Notes under the pieces: generated by a model
What the model saw: only the letters and a program-made list of their open reading frames with translations
Databases searched by the model: none
What the model was told of the DNA's origin: nothing
Position numbers and translations under genes: made by a program
Shown: positions 43,357 through 53,905 of the stretch, one piece after another
How positions within the stretch are numbered: the first letter of the stretch is position 1
Layout of the letters: the number at the start of each line of letters is the position of its first letter
From: Pirellula staleyi DSM 6068
Lineage (GTDB): Bacteria; Planctomycetota; Planctomycetia; Pirellulales; Pirellulaceae
DNA length: 64,000 nt
Reading direction: 5' to 3'
NCBI GenBank assembly: GCA_945875845.1
Contig: CAMCMB010000002.1
Span: forward strand, 1-64,000

Positions 43357-45315
43357 CTATCGCAAGTGAGCTTGGATCCAACCGTCATCCACCTGGACCG
43401 ATGCGAGTTGCAAACCTTGCAATTCGCCAGGTAAGCGGTCCGTTACTCGCAGCGGAGTGTCAAGTAACTGTTCCTTGAAGACATCTAAGAACTGCTTCTT
43501 GAGCAAGTTTCGAAGCGAAGCCGCACGATAGCCACGCTGCTGTTTGCCGGTGAAGTCGATCTTAACGTCTCCTTGTCGTTCCAGTTGGATGGCGCCGTCG
43601 GTCAACGTAACGCGATACGATGCTTCGATGGATGCGGATTGGTCAACGACTTGGTCTCCTCGATCCAGTTTGGTCGTTCGAATTCGGAACGTAACCAACG
43701 AGTCATCCAATTGGACTTCGATTGGATGATAGTTTTCAAAGGTAAGTGCCCAAGGCTGATCGTCTTGTGGCTTGAGAACTGGCTTGCTACCTAAAACGTC
43801 TGAGAACTGGCCGGCAAAAGATTCCATTTCGGTGTTGCGAAGAATGCGACCTGCAAGGATCGGATCGGTGATGTTGGTAATAACCGACTCGTGCAACTGG
43901 ACGGTGATTCCGCTCGGATCCACTACAAGTGGACAGGAAAAGGGAGCAGCCAATTGGGGCCCGTCCTGTAATTTCCAAAGCAATGCCAGATATTGAGGCG
44001 AACTCCAAGTTGTTCGCGCGGGTTGCTGAAGTCCAAGTCGCTTTAACACAGGCAAATCTGGTGTCTTGATCTTTTCATTGGCTTGCGAAATTTGCTTGCT
44101 GAGTTGCGAGTGGAATTGATCGCGCAAGCGAGTCTCAAGTCTCCCCTCTGCAATTGCATCTGCTTCCGGCTTTTGTTTAGCGGCTTGCTTCGCGGCAATC
44201 TTACGCACGATTCGCAGTTTCGCTTCGATACTGTCAATCTGACTGGAAAGGTCAGCATCAACGCCCGTGTCGTTGAGCGTAACGAGTCCGTTATCCGTCA
44301 AAGCGATCGTCTCGCAGGCGGCAACTGCGCCGTATCCTCGCGTGTGCAATTTTACCGAACGGTTGTAGCCAATATTTTGGCTGGAAAAGTTTCCGCTCAG
44401 GTGCAAGCGAAGAGCGGCGTGGGAGGAACTGTCGAGTAGTTGCGGAGTCACAAACCCCTGCATCACGCTTTGCCCGAACAGCTGTGTACCAAGAATCACT
44501 TCATTGACGGGATTCGGCTCGTACACCGGCCTTGAAAATTTCTGAGTCACAAATTCGGACGAAAGGAGAACTCGGACATTGGCTCTTGCATAATTACTGC
44601 GAACCGCATTTGCTAAATCCGAGGATTGATTCGACTGCGAAAGATTTGCGATCATTTGTCCGATGTCTCGCGTGTTCGCAAAGTCTTGCGAGAACTGAGG
44701 CATCTGCAATTGCTCAGATAATTTCGCCAACCGATCCTTAAGAATCGCGATCGTTTGTGGACGGTCTGAACTGAACCGCAAAGCATGCGCGTAACGCTTC
44801 AACGCGTCGCGAACATTCGTAAATTTACTCATCTCAAGCCCGGAATAATTCTGGCGAAAATTCTTTTCGATCGGAACTAGCTTTTTTGGGTCAGGAGTAG
44901 GACTGCTGATTTGTTCGCGAAGCTCATTCCAGTTCAAGAATGCCAGCCAGTTGGCCTGATGCTGAGGTGACGTAGCCAAGAAACTCTCAAGCTCGATCAT
45001 GGCCTGATCAAGCGACTGACGCGCGACTCCAATATCTGGCAATCGATCGCTGTTGAGATTCATCTGAGCATTGGCGACCTCCAAGGCCCAATCCCTTGTG
45101 CTCGGCGCAGAAACGCTTGACGTCGAATTGTAAGCGACGCTTACTTGTGGCTGCTCCGTTGGCGCTTGCGCCAAGCTCGAACCTAGATGACACATGCCAA
45201 AGGAAAGAGTGAAAGCGACAAAGAAGCCCATGCTCTTGCATCGATATGCCAACGAGCTATCCGGTCTCAACCGAAAAATCAGTTTGGCTGATTCTTGATT
45301 TATCCTGTTGTTCAT
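43357..45315 (-). CDS. Large secreted protein of unknown function
   Basis: 652 residues from ATG 45315 (AGAAGG at the right distance), with a basic, long N-region and a hydrophobic segment (about 29-49) that look like a signal peptide. I do not recognise a named domain. The first half is helical; the second half (from about 300) is rich in beta-strand (HPIEVQLDDSLVTFRIRTTK, SYRVTLTDGAIQLER). Such proteins are common in planctomycetes without a known role. It leads the run that continues with pdxJ. Confidence 0.75.
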   Translation of the reverse strand: MNNRINQESAKLIFRLRPDSSLAYRCKSMGFFVAFTLSFGMCHLGSSLAQAPTEQPQVSVAYNSTSSVSAPSTRDWALEVANAQMNLNSDRLPDIGVARQSLDQAMIELESFLATSPQHQANWLAFLNWNELREQISSPTPDPKKLVPIEKNFRQNYSGLEMSKFTNVRDALKRYAHALRFSSDRPQTIAILKDRLAKLSEQLQMPQFSQDFANTRDIGQMIANLSQSNQSSDLANAVRSNYARANVRVLLSSEFVTQKFSRPVYEPNPVNEVILGTQLFGQSVMQGFVTPQLLDSSSHAALRLHLSGNFSSQNIGYNRSVKLHTRGYGAVAACETIALTDNGLVTLNDTGVDADLSSQIDSIEAKLRIVRKIAAKQAAKQKPEADAIAEGRLETRLRDQFHSQLSKQISQANEKIKTPDLPVLKRLGLQQPARTTWSSPQYLALLWKLQDGPQLAAPFSCPLVVDPSGITVQLHESVITNITDPILAGRILRNTEMESFAGQFSDVLGSKPVLKPQDDQPWALTFENYHPIEVQLDDSLVTFRIRTTKLDRGDQVVDQSASIEASYRVTLTDGAIQLERQGDVKIDFTGKQQRGYRAASLRNLLKKQFLDVFKEQLLDTPLRVTDRLPGELQGLQLASVQVDDGWIQAHLR

Positions 45316-45767
45316 TTTCAAACCTTCTTTAGCGAAACCTAGTTGTTGACAAAATCAACTGTCGAAAGCCGAAGATGGCATCTTTTCGGCAGCCCAATTT
45401 CGTTGAACCCTTGGCCTTAGGGGATCGTGTGAGTACCGACATCGCCATACTCAGACGGTAAAACAGAAATGGACTAGTACTTTACGTCAACGCGAACGGA
45501 AATCATTTCACGTCTTGATTGTAGTGAGCGGCAAATCTTCCTCATAGGTCCCATCCCCCCAAGCTTTCCAAGGAGGGTTGCAGGAATATCGGGTTTTATC
45601 CATCGATCCCAACGTGTTCGCCCGAAAAACCGGCCTCATCGCCATTGCACAATTGCCAGCATTCGTGAATCCATGCATTCTGCTCCCTTCCGTTCAATTG
45701 GATGCCACGCAGATTCGAAAACTCTTTCGGTGAGTTTGTTTTCCATCCGACCCCGAGGTTTGCGATC
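45316..45767. other. Divergent intergenic region
   Basis: 452 bases between two divergent genes for secreted proteins. I see no gene, repeat or strong hairpin. Promoters for both directions must lie here, but no convincing boxes could be picked. Confidence 0.5.
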
Positions 45768-46148
45768 ATGGCAATACGACGATTCCTAGCAGTGCTTTCG
45801 GTAGGCGCAATGGCATTTGCCTTGTGTGCCACTTGCTTTAGCGGCGACCATCTTTCCGGAACGTATTTGGATCCAGCGCTTCAACGAGAAGACATTTTTT
45901 CACACCATATTTGGAGATCGACTCCTGAATATCGCCAAGTTTACAATCGTCCGCGATACGTTTCTGGCTACATTGCTTACAAGATTGAGCCATCGAGCCA
46001 GGAGGCCATGGCATGGAAAACCAACTACTGCAACGGTAATTATGCGAACCATAGTGGGCCAAGTGTACCGTACTACTATTATCCCAAACCTTGGGAAGTC
46101 TTGAACACGAGAGCACGTCCGGATTTTGTTAAGCACGAAACGAAGTAA
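45768..46148 (+). CDS. Small secreted protein of unknown function
   Basis: 126 residues from ATG 45768, which starts a clear signal peptide (MAIRRFLAVLSVGAMAFALC). The mature part is rich in Tyr, Pro and His (YRQVYNRPRYVSGYIAYKIE, PYYYYPKPWE) with no domain I recognise and a few cysteines (one pair spaced in the mature region). It is probably periplasmic or surface-exposed. No close relationship to the neighbours is visible. Confidence 0.65.
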   Translation: MAIRRFLAVLSVGAMAFALCATCFSGDHLSGTYLDPALQREDIFSHHIWRSTPEYRQVYNRPRYVSGYIAYKIEPSSQEAMAWKTNYCNGNYANHSGPSVPYYYYPKPWEVLNTRARPDFVKHETK

Positions 46149-46282
46149 GCGTCCGTCCATAGGGCGAGCGGGGCAACACCGGACGGTTTGGTTGCCAAGC
46201 CTAGTCCCAAGGACTACAATCAGGGGTGTATTTCACGCCCCCCGACTCCCCTTCCTACGCTTGCTTTGCAGGCTCCCTCCCA

Positions 46283-49207
46283 ATGCGCTCTACCGCAAAT
46301 AGGTTGACTGTATTTTTTCGTAACGTGGCAATACTCGCGTTGCTCGTACCCTTCGTTTTGCGAATGGGTATCGAAAGCAATTCTTTTGCAGAGGATGCGG
46401 GTATGGAGTTCTTTGAAAGTCGCATTCGCCCGATTCTCGTTCAGCATTGCTATGAGTGTCACTCTGCTGCCTCAGAGGAAGCAGCAGGAGGACTGCTGCT
46501 CGACACCCAAGCGGGAATCAGGATCGGCGGAGATTCTGGGCCCGCGTTGGATTTAGAAAATGCGGGCAAGAGCCTGCTGCTGAACGCACTTCGACACCAA
46601 GACCTGAAGATGCCCCCTTCGAATAAACTTCCAAAAGAGGTTGCGGAAGCGTTTTTAAAGTGGATTGAGATGGGCGCACCAGACCCTCGCGATGGACCCT
46701 CGCAGAAAACGAAGCTCGAAAAGATCGATTGGTCCACGGCAAAGCAGCATTGGTCGTTTCGTCCTAGGCAGCCAGTTTCGACACCCGAAACGTCATCTTC
46801 ATGGTGTCGCAATCCGATCGATGCATTTATTTTGGAAAAGCACGTCGCGAACGGATTGCAGTCCGTGTCGGAAGCCGATCGATCGACTTGGCTTCGAAGA
46901 GTATACATCGATCTTGTTGGTATTCCTCCCACAGGGGAGGAGGTCGATGCGTTTGTTAACCATCCAGCCGAGGATGCCTTCGAACAGGTTGTCGATCGAT
47001 TGTTGGCGTCCTCGACTTACGGACAACGCTGGGGCCGTTATTGGCTTGACTTGGCTCGTTACTCGGACTCAAACGGAGCGGATGAAAACCATCGTTATCC
47101 TGTCGCTTGGCGGTTCCGAGACTACGTAGTGGAAGCATTTAACCGAGATGTGCCTTATGACCAATTTATCAGGGAACAACTTGCTGGCGACTTACTTTGC
47201 GCGGCAAACGGTTCCAACGAAGAGGAGCAACGCAGACTGATAACGGCAACTGGCTTTCTCGTGATTGGCCCCAAGATGCTTGCAGAGCAAGACAAGCCAA
47301 AGTTGGTTGCGGACTTGGTCGACGAACAAATTGATACCGTCGGCAAAGTCTTCTTAGGTCTGACACTTGGATGCGCTCGATGCCACGATCACAAATTCGA
47401 CCCGATCCTTGCCAGCGACTACTACTCTTTGGCTGGTATTATGCATAGCACCAAGTCAATGGAGCATCTCAATTTCGTTTCGCAGTGGAACGAGCGACCA
47501 CTGCCGGACGAAGTGCAAGCCAAGAAGATCGCTGCTTACCAGCAAGTCCTCGACCAAGCGCAAGCCGAACTGAAATCGACGCAACGTCGCTTTCAAGAAC
47601 GCTCGTTTACCAAACAATTGCATCTGCTGTTGGCAGCCATGCACTATCAAGTTTCCGAGGTCGCTCCCAACCCGGAATTGGCGAAGAGCGATGCATCGAT
47701 CGGCAAGTGGCTGACGCTACTCCAGAGTGATGTGGCGAGCAAGAAGGACGAGGATGTTTTCGCGCTTTGGCGGAAACTCAATGCAGCTACCCCTGAGACT
47801 TTTGCCAACGCAGCGGATGCTCTGTGGCGTGAACTTGCGGCGGATGTTGCCAAAACAAAAGCATGGAACTCGAGAGTTATCGCTCTTCCCGTTCCAAAAA
47901 CGAAGCTTGAACTGATCGGTCACTACGGCTTGCTGCTCAACCAATCGTTCGTGGAAATTCTCGACGCACCGAGAGCGGCCGATGGGAAGATCCAATCGCA
48001 AGAGACGTTGAAACTCCACAAGCAGCTTTTCAACGCGAGCGAGTCTTTTCTTGCTCCAGAAAAGTTTGAGGAGACACTCACGGACTCGGAGAAAGTGAGT
48101 TTTTCGGCACTCAAATCCAAGGTCGGGGACATGGACAAAGCCAAGCCGGTTGCGGCCCGTGCGATGGCCGTCCAAGAGGGGGACGTTCGGTTGGTGGCTG
48201 TCAACGTCCGAGGAAATCATTTGCAGACGGTAGGGAGCCCATTGACTAGAACCGTCCCCAGGGTCTTTCGCGAAGGGTCAGATGCATCTGAGTTGAGGAT
48301 TCCAGAAGGTGTTTCAGGGCGATTGGAATTCGCAAATTGGATCTCAGACAAGTCGAACCCATTGACGGCACGAGTGATCGTGAATCGCATTTGGCAAGGT
48401 CACTTTGGCCAAGGATTGGTGTCCACGTCTTCCAATTTTGGATTTCGCGGTGAGACACCATCTCATCCCGAACTGCTCGATTCGTTGACAGAGGACTTTG
48501 TCGCTCACGATTGGTCCATCAAGTGGCTTCATCGTGAGATCGTTTTATCCGCCGTCTATCGTTTGAGCTCCCATGGGGACGCGTTAGCGGAAGCCACCGA
48601 TCCTGAGAACAAATGGCTTTGGAGGCAAAACAAACACCGAATGGAAGCGGAAGTTTTGCGAGACTCATTGCTATCGATTGGTGATCTACTAAGTCTTAAT
48701 CTCGGCGGGGAATCGCAGAATATGTCCATTCCTACTAGCCCAAGCATCGAGGGTGCGCAGAGCATCGGCAACATGCGACGCACTATCTACCTCGATGTCA
48801 ATCGAGCGGCCATGTCGGACTATTTGACGACTTTTGACTACGTGGAACCAGGTGTCTCGGTTGACCGCAGATCGAATACGATCGTTCCTCACCAAGCGTT
48901 GTTCTTGATGAATAATCCACTGCCACTGGAGATCGGAAAGCAGTTTGCATCTAAGCTGCATGCGACGACTCAAAACGACGCCGAAAGACTTGCGATTGCG
49001 ACCAAATCTTTGTTGGGACGCCTGCCGACTCAGTCCGAATGCGACTCGCTTGCACAGGTTTTGGCAATGGGCGCAGCACCTACATCCACCGCACAAGTTG
49101 CGAATACCCGAGCGCCGAGCCTATCGAGCATGAACTCATCTGCGGAACAATGGGTCCGCGTGTGTCGCTCTCTGCTACTTACCAACGAGTTCTTTTATGT
49201 TGAATAG
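46283..49207 (+). CDS. PSCyt1-DUF1549-DUF1553 protein
   Basis: 974 residues from ATG 46283 with a signal peptide (about 1-37). The N-terminal planctomycete-type cytochrome domain has the haem site CYECH near residue 57. DUF1549 follows ([20 protein letters not shown], then [11 protein letters not shown] with a second CXXCH near 363), and DUF1553 forms the C-terminus ([31 protein letters not shown]). The family is hallmark planctomycete and nearly always precedes a DUF1501 gene, as here; its function is unknown, though a haem-dependent surface role is likely. It overlaps the next gene by 11 bases. Confidence 0.93.
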   Translation: MRSTANRLTVFFRNVAILALLVPFVLRMGIESNSFAEDAGMEFFESRIRPILVQHCYECHSAASEEAAGGLLLDTQAGIRIGGDSGPALDLENAGKSLLLNALRHQDLKMPPSNKLPKEVAEAFLKWIEMGAPDPRDGPSQKTKLEKIDWSTAKQHWSFRPRQPVSTPETSSSWCRNPIDAFILEKHVANGLQSVSEADRSTWLRRVYIDLVGIPPTGEEVDAFVNHPAEDAFEQVVDRLLASSTYGQRWGRYWLDLARYSDSNGADENHRYPVAWRFRDYVVEAFNRDVPYDQFIREQLAGDLLCAANGSNEEEQRRLITATGFLVIGPKMLAEQDKPKLVADLVDEQIDTVGKVFLGLTLGCARCHDHKFDPILASDYYSLAGIMHSTKSMEHLNFVSQWNERPLPDEVQAKKIAAYQQVLDQAQAELKSTQRRFQERSFTKQLHLLLAAMHYQVSEVAPNPELAKSDASIGKWLTLLQSDVASKKDEDVFALWRKLNAATPETFANAADALWRELAADVAKTKAWNSRVIALPVPKTKLELIGHYGLLLNQSFVEILDAPRAADGKIQSQETLKLHKQLFNASESFLAPEKFEETLTDSEKVSFSALKSKVGDMDKAKPVAARAMAVQEGDVRLVAVNVRGNHLQTVGSPLTRTVPRVFREGSDASELRIPEGVSGRLEFANWISDKSNPLTARVIVNRIWQGHFGQGLVSTSSNFGFRGETPSHPELLDSLTEDFVAHDWSIKWLHREIVLSAVYRLSSHGDALAEATDPENKWLWRQNKHRMEAEVLRDSLLSIGDLLSLNLGGESQNMSIPTSPSIEGAQSIGNMRRTIYLDVNRAAMSDYLTTFDYVEPGVSVDRRSNTIVPHQALFLMNNPLPLEIGKQFASKLHATTQNDAERLAIATKSLLGRLPTQSECDSLAQVLAMGAAPTSTAQVANTRAPSLSSMNSSAEQWVRVCRSLLLTNEFFYVE

Positions 49208-50576
49208 AATTTCACGCAGACGGATGTTGCAAAACGCTGGAAACGGTTTTGGCGGATTGTTTCTCGCGTCGTTCCTCGAACAACAATTGCTGCAGGCCAA
49301 AACGCTCGAGGGTTTGCATTTTCCTGCTCGCGCCAAACGTGTCATCTTTCTTTTTATGCATGGCGGCCCATCGCATGTGGACACCTTTGACTATAAACCC
49401 AAATTGATTGCCGACGCGGGGAAACCGCTGCCCTTTGACAAACCGAGAGTGCAGTTTTCCCAAACGGGCAATTTGCTCGCAAGTCCATGGAAATTTAAAC
49501 AGTATGGTGAATCAGGAGCTTGGGTGAGCGACCTGTTTCCAGAGGTGGGTTCTTGCGCAGATGACATCACGTTCATCCATTCGATGCATGGATCGAATGA
49601 AGCGCACGGTGGTGCACTGCTTAAGATTCATACGGGCAGCGACACTTTTGTTCGGCCGAGTATGGGAGCATGGGTCAGTTATGGTTTGGGAAGCGAAAAT
49701 GAAAACTTACCAAGCTTCATTACGATCAACCCAACGCTCGGGCACGGCGGAGTTCAAAACTTTGGTTCCGCATTCTTGCCCGCACAGCATCAGGCAACGC
49801 GAATCGGTAGTAGCCGCGAATCGATGAAGACGGCAAAAATTAGCAACCTTGGTAATTCAACTCTTTCGCAAACCGAGGTCCGGGCACAACTTGATTTGGC
49901 CCAGCAATGGAATCGGCAGCAACTCGAACGCGATGGAGCGGATTCCAATCTGGAGGCAAGAATTCAATCGATGGAACTTGCCTTTCGCATGCAGACCGAA
50001 ACACCCGGTGTCATGGATTTGATCGGTGAGACGGACGCGACGATGAAACTCTATGGAATCGATAAACCCAATACCGAGAATTTTGGGCGTCAGTGTTTGC
50101 TGGCAAGACGAATGAGCGAAGCGGGCGTTCGCTTTGTTCAGGTAAGTCACAGCTATTGGGATCAACATGATGCATTGAAAGAGAAGCATACGGAGTTGGC
50201 GGCCGAAGTCGATCGCCCAATCGCAGGGCTGCTAAAGGACTTGAAGGCGCGAGGCTTGCTGGATGAAACGCTCGTGATTTGGGGTGCGGAATTTGGTCGA
50301 ACACCCACTGCGCAAGGAAAAAATGGTCGCGACCACAATCCTCATGCGTTTACGTACTGGCTCGCAGGCGGCGGAGTCAAAAAAGGTATTTCCTACGGTT
50401 CCACAGACGAATATGGATTCTACGCGCAGCAAGATCGGGTTCATGTGCATGACTTTCACGCAACGCTTTTGCATTTGCTCGGAATCGATCACGAGAAGCT
50501 GACCTATAGCTACGGCGGTCGCGATTTTCGTCTAACCGATGTCGCCGGTAGGGTCGTGACCGAAATTTTCGCTTGA
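49197..50576 (+). CDS. DUF1501 family protein
   Basis: 459 residues. The N-terminus ([17 protein letters not shown]) looks like a Tat-type signal. The core begins [20 protein letters not shown] and contains WGAEFGRTP and [15 protein letters not shown], features of the alkaline-phosphatase/sulfatase-like superfamily. Its ATG lies inside the end of the DUF1549/1553 gene, so the two are translationally coupled and their products probably act together. The reaction is unknown. Confidence 0.93.
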   Translation: MLNRISRRRMLQNAGNGFGGLFLASFLEQQLLQAKTLEGLHFPARAKRVIFLFMHGGPSHVDTFDYKPKLIADAGKPLPFDKPRVQFSQTGNLLASPWKFKQYGESGAWVSDLFPEVGSCADDITFIHSMHGSNEAHGGALLKIHTGSDTFVRPSMGAWVSYGLGSENENLPSFITINPTLGHGGVQNFGSAFLPAQHQATRIGSSRESMKTAKISNLGNSTLSQTEVRAQLDLAQQWNRQQLERDGADSNLEARIQSMELAFRMQTETPGVMDLIGETDATMKLYGIDKPNTENFGRQCLLARRMSEAGVRFVQVSHSYWDQHDALKEKHTELAAEVDRPIAGLLKDLKARGLLDETLVIWGAEFGRTPTAQGKNGRDHNPHAFTYWLAGGGVKKGISYGSTDEYGFYAQQDRVHVHDFHATLLHLLGIDHEKLTYSYGGRDFRLTDVAGRVVTEIFA

Positions 50577-50615
50577 GATGGTTTTCCAGTGCGATAGGGG
50601 CCGTAGTTCCTTGCT

Positions 50616-50680
50616 CGGTGGGGTGAGGCTCCTGCCGAACCATGGCGCCGTAAGCTCGGCAGGAGCCTCGCTCTCCCATG
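50616..50680. repeat. GGCTCCTGCCGA hairpin element at a gene end
   Basis: A 14-bp stem (GAGGCTCCTGCCGA with TCGGCAGGAGCCTC) around a 17-base loop, lying between two convergent genes. It matches the element at 63212-63272 at all but about two positions over the core. It may act as a bidirectional terminator-like structure, though there is no T-run. Confidence 0.8.
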
Positions 50681-50727
50681 GATTTTCATTCCCTTCGACA
50701 CTACAAAGATGTTTGAGGGATGGCCTC

Positions 50728-51843
50728 CTAGTCCTTAACGCTCCCAGGACGCCGTCGCCACCATGAGGCTAGCATCGATCCGGAAACACTCATCCAGGGA
50801 CCAAAGATAGCACCCGCCAACGCTGCTTGCGGACTATGAAGCACATTCATCGCCAAGGCAGTTGCCATACCACCATTTTGCATTCCCACCTCGATGGAAA
50901 TGGTTCGGCTCGTTGTCTCGTCTAATCGGCACGCTTTCGCCCCAAAGTACCCAAGTAGATACCCAATCGCGTTGTGAGCGATAGCGACAAGAACCAGTGC
51001 TGGCCCCACCTTGAACAGGTCGTCACGCGATTGGGCCACGATGATCCCAATCACCACGCAGATCGCAACCATGGCGATGACGGACAAGCAACGATCGAGC
51101 CAAGGGCCACGCAGTTTGAACCACTGAAATAGGTAACTCACGACGAGTCCCGCGACGACCGGTACAATCGTGAGCTTGAGAATGGACCACATCATATCGT
51201 TGAATGGAACGTTGACTTCGCTGCCGGCCAACATTCCCATTGCAAGCGGCGTCATAATGGGCGACGCGAGGGTGGAACAAGCCGTCATGGTTACCGACAG
51301 GGCTACGTCGCCGCGAGCAAGGTACGCGATGACATTGGAGGCAACACCGCCCGGACATGCACCGATCAAAACGACGCCAGCCGCGATCTCCGGCGGAAAC
51401 CCCATGGCCTTGGCTAGAGCCCAGCCCGTTAGTGGCATAACCGTAAACTGAAGCACCATTCCAATGGCGATGCTCTTTGGAATCAAAAGGACGCGTGCAA
51501 AGTCATTTAAGCTGAGAGTCGTTCCCATTCCGAACATGATGACTTGGATCAAAGGCGAAACGTAATACTTCGAAGGCCCGATTGGCCAATCCAGAAACAA
51601 CTGCGGAAAGGTGAATGCTTGTAGGACGAACGCAAGGACCCATAGGGCAAATGCAAACGAGTTCCACTGAGGACTACATTGGATCCGCATCGCCATCAAG
51701 ACCATACCGATCACAAAGAGTTGGCCCGCCACAGCCCCATAATTCAAGTAGGCCGACAAAACTCCGGCGAAACCAACAACGAGTGCAGCAATGCTCAAAA
51801 AGGAAGCCAAAGGTTTTGAAGTCGCATTCATGCGTGGTATCAT
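50728..51843 (-). CDS. Bile acid:sodium symporter (BASS) family transporter
   Basis: 371 residues from ATG 51843 (ATG 51831 is also possible). About ten membrane segments are visible. The family motif GACPGGVASNVIAYLARGD near the middle, with the unwound-helix Pro-Gly, identifies a BASS-type Na+-coupled carrier; GMQNGGMATALA near the C-terminus is the matching repeat motif. Substrate unknown: members take up bile acids, pantothenate, pyruvate or other organic acids. It is divergent from the beta-helix protein gene. Confidence 0.9.
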   Translation of the reverse strand: MIPRMNATSKPLASFLSIAALVVGFAGVLSAYLNYGAVAGQLFVIGMVLMAMRIQCSPQWNSFAFALWVLAFVLQAFTFPQLFLDWPIGPSKYYVSPLIQVIMFGMGTTLSLNDFARVLLIPKSIAIGMVLQFTVMPLTGWALAKAMGFPPEIAAGVVLIGACPGGVASNVIAYLARGDVALSVTMTACSTLASPIMTPLAMGMLAGSEVNVPFNDMMWSILKLTIVPVVAGLVVSYLFQWFKLRGPWLDRCLSVIAMVAICVVIGIIVAQSRDDLFKVGPALVLVAIAHNAIGYLLGYFGAKACRLDETTSRTISIEVGMQNGGMATALAMNVLHSPQAALAGAIFGPWMSVSGSMLASWWRRRPGSVKD

Positions 51844-51964
51844 CTTATTCTTCGCAAAGGACGGAATTTTTGCCTCGACCGAAATAAAGGGCAGATCAGG
51901 CGGCAATCGCTGAAATAGTGTACCATTGGAATTCGGTCCCAAAATTCGAATTCAGAGAAACAAC

Positions 51965-53905
51965 ATGATCCAATCGCTCCTTTTGTACTTCTTGTTAGGT
52001 GTACTTACCGACTTGGAAAATAGCACCTTCGCCGAAGGTTTTGTCGTAGAGCATCCGACTTTATTGAATCTTGGTTTCGAATGGTCCATTCGCGGTGATG
52101 CGAATCGAAATGCGTCCGTCACGGTCCAATTTCGGGCTGTTGGTGATTTGCAGTGGCGAGAGGCACTCCCGCTCGTGCGAATGGGAGGGGAAAACGTTTA
52201 CCGCCGTCGGGAGAATCTCGACTACACGGTTCCTGATGGATTTGCGGGCAGCATTCTCAATGTTCAGCCGGGGACGGAATATGAGTGTCGCTTTCAGCTA
52301 ACCGACCCAGACGGAGCGACTGGCGAGACAACGCGAACCGTTCGAGTCCGAACGCGAACTGAGCCGCAGCCTTTTGAGGCGGGTCGAAAGTTGCACGTCT
52401 ACCCAGTCGACTATACCGGACCGCGCCAAGAGCCAAGCTTTACGAGTTTGTTGCAAGCTTACTATGGCTCCGGCTTGGGTGACTGGAGTGTCGTTTGGGA
52501 ACGAAGAGCTCAACCCGGCGATACCATTCTCATGCACGCCGGATTGTACAAGTCCGAGCGACTCAACTACGTCGATCCGATGATGACCCCTTTTGATGGT
52601 TCCATGTCTCTTACATCGAAAGGAACCGTAGACAAACCGATTACGATCAAGTCCGCAGGCGATGGCGAAGTTGTCTTCGATGGAGCTGGTAATCACCGAT
52701 TGTTCGATGTCATGGCTTCCACGCACCACATCTTCGATGGCATCACGATTCGCAACACGGACGTCGGTATTTTCGCAGGTCAAAAGGAAGTCCTCGGCGC
52801 AGTGGGCTTAACGGTTAAAAATTGCCGATTTGAAAACATTGGGTTCGGTGTTTGGACCGAATACGCGGGTTCGAGCGATTTCTATATTGCCAACAATTTG
52901 TTTCTGGGTCGCGATGATCGCTTTCGTTTGGTCGGCTGGACAGGACCGCTTTGGGCCAGTGCCGGTCCCTACGGATCGCATTTGCTTACTAGCTACTACG
53001 CAGTAAAAGTCTATGGGCCAGGACACGTCATCGCCCACAATGCAATCGCTTACTTTCACGATGGCATTGGCATTTCAACGTATGGCACCCCTCCGACGGA
53101 TCCTGAAAAACAGGCCTCATCGATCGACATCTACAACAATGATATGCATATGCTCAACGATGATTTCGTCGAGACGGATGGAGCGGTGCATAATGTACGT
53201 GTGATGAACAATCGCGGTGTCAATGCAGCACACGGCGGCTACAGTGCACAGCCCGCGTTCGGTGGTCCAGTCTATTTTATTGGAAACCTACTTTATCACG
53301 TGCCGAGTGTTTCCGCTTTCAAATTCTCAGGTAAGCCCGCAGGGCTGTTCGTCTACCATAACACGATCATCGGTGAACAAGGAGCCGAAGACCCGACATC
53401 CAATGTGCACTTTCGGAACAATCTATTCTTAGGTCGCGACACGCCAGGCCGTGGCGTCATGACATGGTCCAACGCAACGGAGGCGTTTAGTTCCGACTAC
53501 AACGGTTTTCGTCCCAACAAGGGAGTCGAGACTCAGTACAAATGGCTCAGCCCCAAAACTGGGCAGCGCATCTACGAGCCTCAAGCCGGGGATTGGAAGG
53601 GTTTTAATACGTTCGCCGCTTTCCAACAAGCCACGCGACAAGAAACACACGGTATCGAAGTCGATTTCGATATCTTTGAGAAATTGAGTCCGCCCGATCC
53701 AGCCAAGCGTCATGCCGTGTACCACGCTATGGATTTGAATTTTCGGCTCAAAGCTGGCAGTCAAGCTGTCGATGCAGGTGTGGTCATTCCAACCGTGAAT
53801 GATGGATACGCTGGGCGAGCCCCTGACTTAGGAGCAATTGAAATTGGCAAGCCAGCCCCCACATATGGGCCTAGTTGGCTCACCTGGCAACCGTTCTATC
53901 GATGA
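51965..53905 (+). CDS. Secreted right-handed beta-helix protein
   Basis: 646 residues from ATG 51965 with a short signal peptide (MIQSLLLYFLLGVLTDL). A fibronectin-like N-terminal domain (about 25-135) is followed by parallel beta-helix repeats (about 190-560; GDTILMHAGLYKSERLNY, HHIFDGITIRNTDVGIF, NCRFENIGFGVWTEYAGSS). The fold is typical of polysaccharide lyases and related glycan-active proteins, but no catalytic residues can be assigned. The stop lies 26 bases inside the end of the convergent M81 gene. Confidence 0.8.
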   Translation: MIQSLLLYFLLGVLTDLENSTFAEGFVVEHPTLLNLGFEWSIRGDANRNASVTVQFRAVGDLQWREALPLVRMGGENVYRRRENLDYTVPDGFAGSILNVQPGTEYECRFQLTDPDGATGETTRTVRVRTRTEPQPFEAGRKLHVYPVDYTGPRQEPSFTSLLQAYYGSGLGDWSVVWERRAQPGDTILMHAGLYKSERLNYVDPMMTPFDGSMSLTSKGTVDKPITIKSAGDGEVVFDGAGNHRLFDVMASTHHIFDGITIRNTDVGIFAGQKEVLGAVGLTVKNCRFENIGFGVWTEYAGSSDFYIANNLFLGRDDRFRLVGWTGPLWASAGPYGSHLLTSYYAVKVYGPGHVIAHNAIAYFHDGIGISTYGTPPTDPEKQASSIDIYNNDMHMLNDDFVETDGAVHNVRVMNNRGVNAAHGGYSAQPAFGGPVYFIGNLLYHVPSVSAFKFSGKPAGLFVYHNTIIGEQGAEDPTSNVHFRNNLFLGRDTPGRGVMTWSNATEAFSSDYNGFRPNKGVETQYKWLSPKTGQRIYEPQAGDWKGFNTFAAFQQATRQETHGIEVDFDIFEKLSPPDPAKRHAVYHAMDLNFRLKAGSQAVDAGVVIPTVNDGYAGRAPDLGAIEIGKPAPTYGPSWLTWQPFYR